Assembly: GCF_038404985.1 (NCBI RefSeq)
Contig: NZ_JBBKBA010000001.1
Coordinates: forward strand, 1,020,001-1,084,000
DNA: 64,000 bases
From: Ferrovibrio sp. MS7
GTDB lineage: Bacteria > Pseudomonadota > Alphaproteobacteria > Ferrovibrionales > Ferrovibrionaceae
Reading direction: 5' to 3'
Shown: positions 63,280 to 64,000 of the stretch, one piece after another
How the letters are laid out: each line of letters opens with the position of its first letter
Position numbering within the stretch: the stretch's first letter is position 1
The notes under the pieces: model-generated
Told to the model about the DNA's origin: nothing
What the model saw: only the letters and a program-made list of their open reading frames with translations
Database searches by the model: none
Program-made: the position numbers and the translations under genes

Positions 63280-64000
63280 ATGCCGCAAGCAGTTTCGGCG
63301 GATAAATCGCGTGCGTTCGCGTTCCTGTGTCTGTGCGTCGCGTTCTTTCTGTCAGGCTTTGCTGCCCTGATCGATCAGATCGTGTGGCAGCGCATGCTCG
63401 GCCTGTTCGCCGGCTCCGACTCGGTCACGGCCGCGCTTGTTGTCGGTGCCTTCCTGCTCGGCCTCGGGCTTGGCAGCCTCGCCGCGGGTTTCGTCACCGA
63501 CCGCTTCTCGATGCGCGCGGCATTGATCGGTTTCGTGCTGTGCGAAATCGGCATCGGCGTGTTTGCTTTGCTCAGCCGCGCCTTCCTCTATGATTTCGTG
63601 GTGCAGGTGATCGGCCCGTTGGTGCCGAACCGCTGGGGCATCTTCGCCGTCTGCTTCGGCGGCATTCTGATTCCCACCGTGCTGATGGGCGCCTCGCTGC
63701 CGCTGCTGGCGAAGGCGGCGATCACCAGCCTGGCCGATGCCGCGCCGCGCATCGGCTGGCTCTATGGCCTCAACACGCTGGGCGCCGGCCTCGGCGCGCT
63801 GCTCGGCGGCTGGTGGCTGATCGGCACGCTGGGCTACGAGAACAGCTTGCGTGTTGCTGCCGCCTTCAACATTGCCGCCGCCCTGATCGGCCTGATCCTG
63901 TGGCGCGGTGAGGGTGTGGCGGCACAGCCGAAGGCGGAAGCGCAGCCCAGCACCCCGCAGGCGACCACCGGCTTCAGCTTTATCACCTGGGCGGTGCTGG
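63280..64000 (+). CDS. Membrane-fused spermidine-synthase-like protein, N-terminal part
   Basis: 240 residues visible, cut by the window end. GGGGGGAG lies six bases before ATG 63280. At least six hydrophobic segments are visible, with FLSGFAALIDQIVWQRMLGLFAGSD (in parts FLSGFAALIDQIVW and QRMLGLFAGSD) typical of the MFS-like half of fused MFS/spermidine-synthase proteins. The Rossmann half would lie beyond the window, so this is inferred. A pure MFS-like permease is the alternative. Confidence 0.72.
   Translation, partial: MPQAVSADKSRAFAFLCLCVAFFLSGFAALIDQIVWQRMLGLFAGSDSVTAALVVGAFLLGLGLGSLAAGFVTDRFSMRAALIGFVLCEIGIGVFALLSRAFLYDFVVQVIGPLVPNRWGIFAVCFGGILIPTVLMGASLPLLAKAAITSLADAAPRIGWLYGLNTLGAGLGALLGGWWLIGTLGYENSLRVAAAFNIAAALIGLILWRGEGVAAQPKAEAQPSTPQATTGFSFITWAVL

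Overview
The window is about 64 kb of GC-rich alphaproteobacterial chromosome. Several features point to a free-living member of the Rhodospirillales or a close relative: an rnhB-ccrM pair with GANTC sites upstream, murJ-trpS-usp-nfu gene order, a CarD-fdxA-S4 block, DUF2333, HrcA/CIRCE-type control of groESL, and aerobic sensory and TRAP-transport genes. I see no tRNA or rRNA gene, insertion sequence, phage gene or CRISPR array. Genes are densely packed on both strands. The order assignment is inference; the gene content is read directly.

Layout. 1-2.9 kb: 3' part of an L-threonine aldolase gene, a LysR regulator, a small basic protein, three consecutive inverted repeats and a LigB-type dioxygenase. 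2.9-9.5 kb: housekeeping run murJ, trpS, DUF2333, usp and nfu, with a class III adenylate cyclase on the opposite strand. 9.6-15.2 kb: cell-envelope and stress genes (Bax-like glucosaminidase, glycine-zipper lipoprotein, Sel1-repeat protein, CbpA-like J-protein, AmiC-type amidase). 15.4-18.4 kb: leftward operon of crotonase, M48 protease and nitroreductase. 18.4-24.1 kb: rnhB, ccrM, accA (reverse), purH, a GST and a small conserved protein. 24.2-28.4 kb: lipoprotein, cyclopropane synthase, MFS permease, globin. 28.5-36.8 kb: two-component system with a hybrid kinase, then a complete TRAP transporter, RidA, an XRE/cupin regulator and an omega-aminotransferase, which look like an uptake-and-deamination module. 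36.8-42.6 kb: a degenerate-receiver regulator divergent from a PAS protein, a soluble chemoreceptor and a PAS histidine kinase, then an Fe-ADH-like enzyme. 42.6-50.1 kb: stress and detoxification genes (ArsR/SRPBCC, 1-Cys peroxiredoxin, isochorismatase-type hydrolase, and an aldo/keto reductase-GST-DJ-1 operon with two LysR regulators). 50.1-52.3 kb: groESL with a CIRCE element. 52.4-57.7 kb: a large GGDEF-EAL protein, a D-threonine-aldolase-like enzyme, a PAS_5-type protein and a thioesterase. 57.7-64 kb: rsmB, a metallophosphoesterase fold that has lost its metal ligands, CarD with a histone-H1-like N-terminal tail, fdxA, an S4 protein, a YbdK-type ligase, and the start of an MFS/spermidine-synthase-like protein cut by the window end.

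Non-coding structure. A GC-rich palindromic repeat family occurs between genes (about 7.2, 15.25 and 26.4 kb, with smaller relatives elsewhere). Several strong dyads sit in promoter positions: the paired palindromes before the J-protein, a 20-bp palindrome before the XRE/aminotransferase pair, and a 26-bp dyad between the DJ-1 and LysR genes. The most unusual items are the pseudo-phosphatase beside a tailed CarD, and the pseudo-receiver regulator beside what looks like a split Aer-type chemosensory unit. I found no clear-cut new defence or mobile system.
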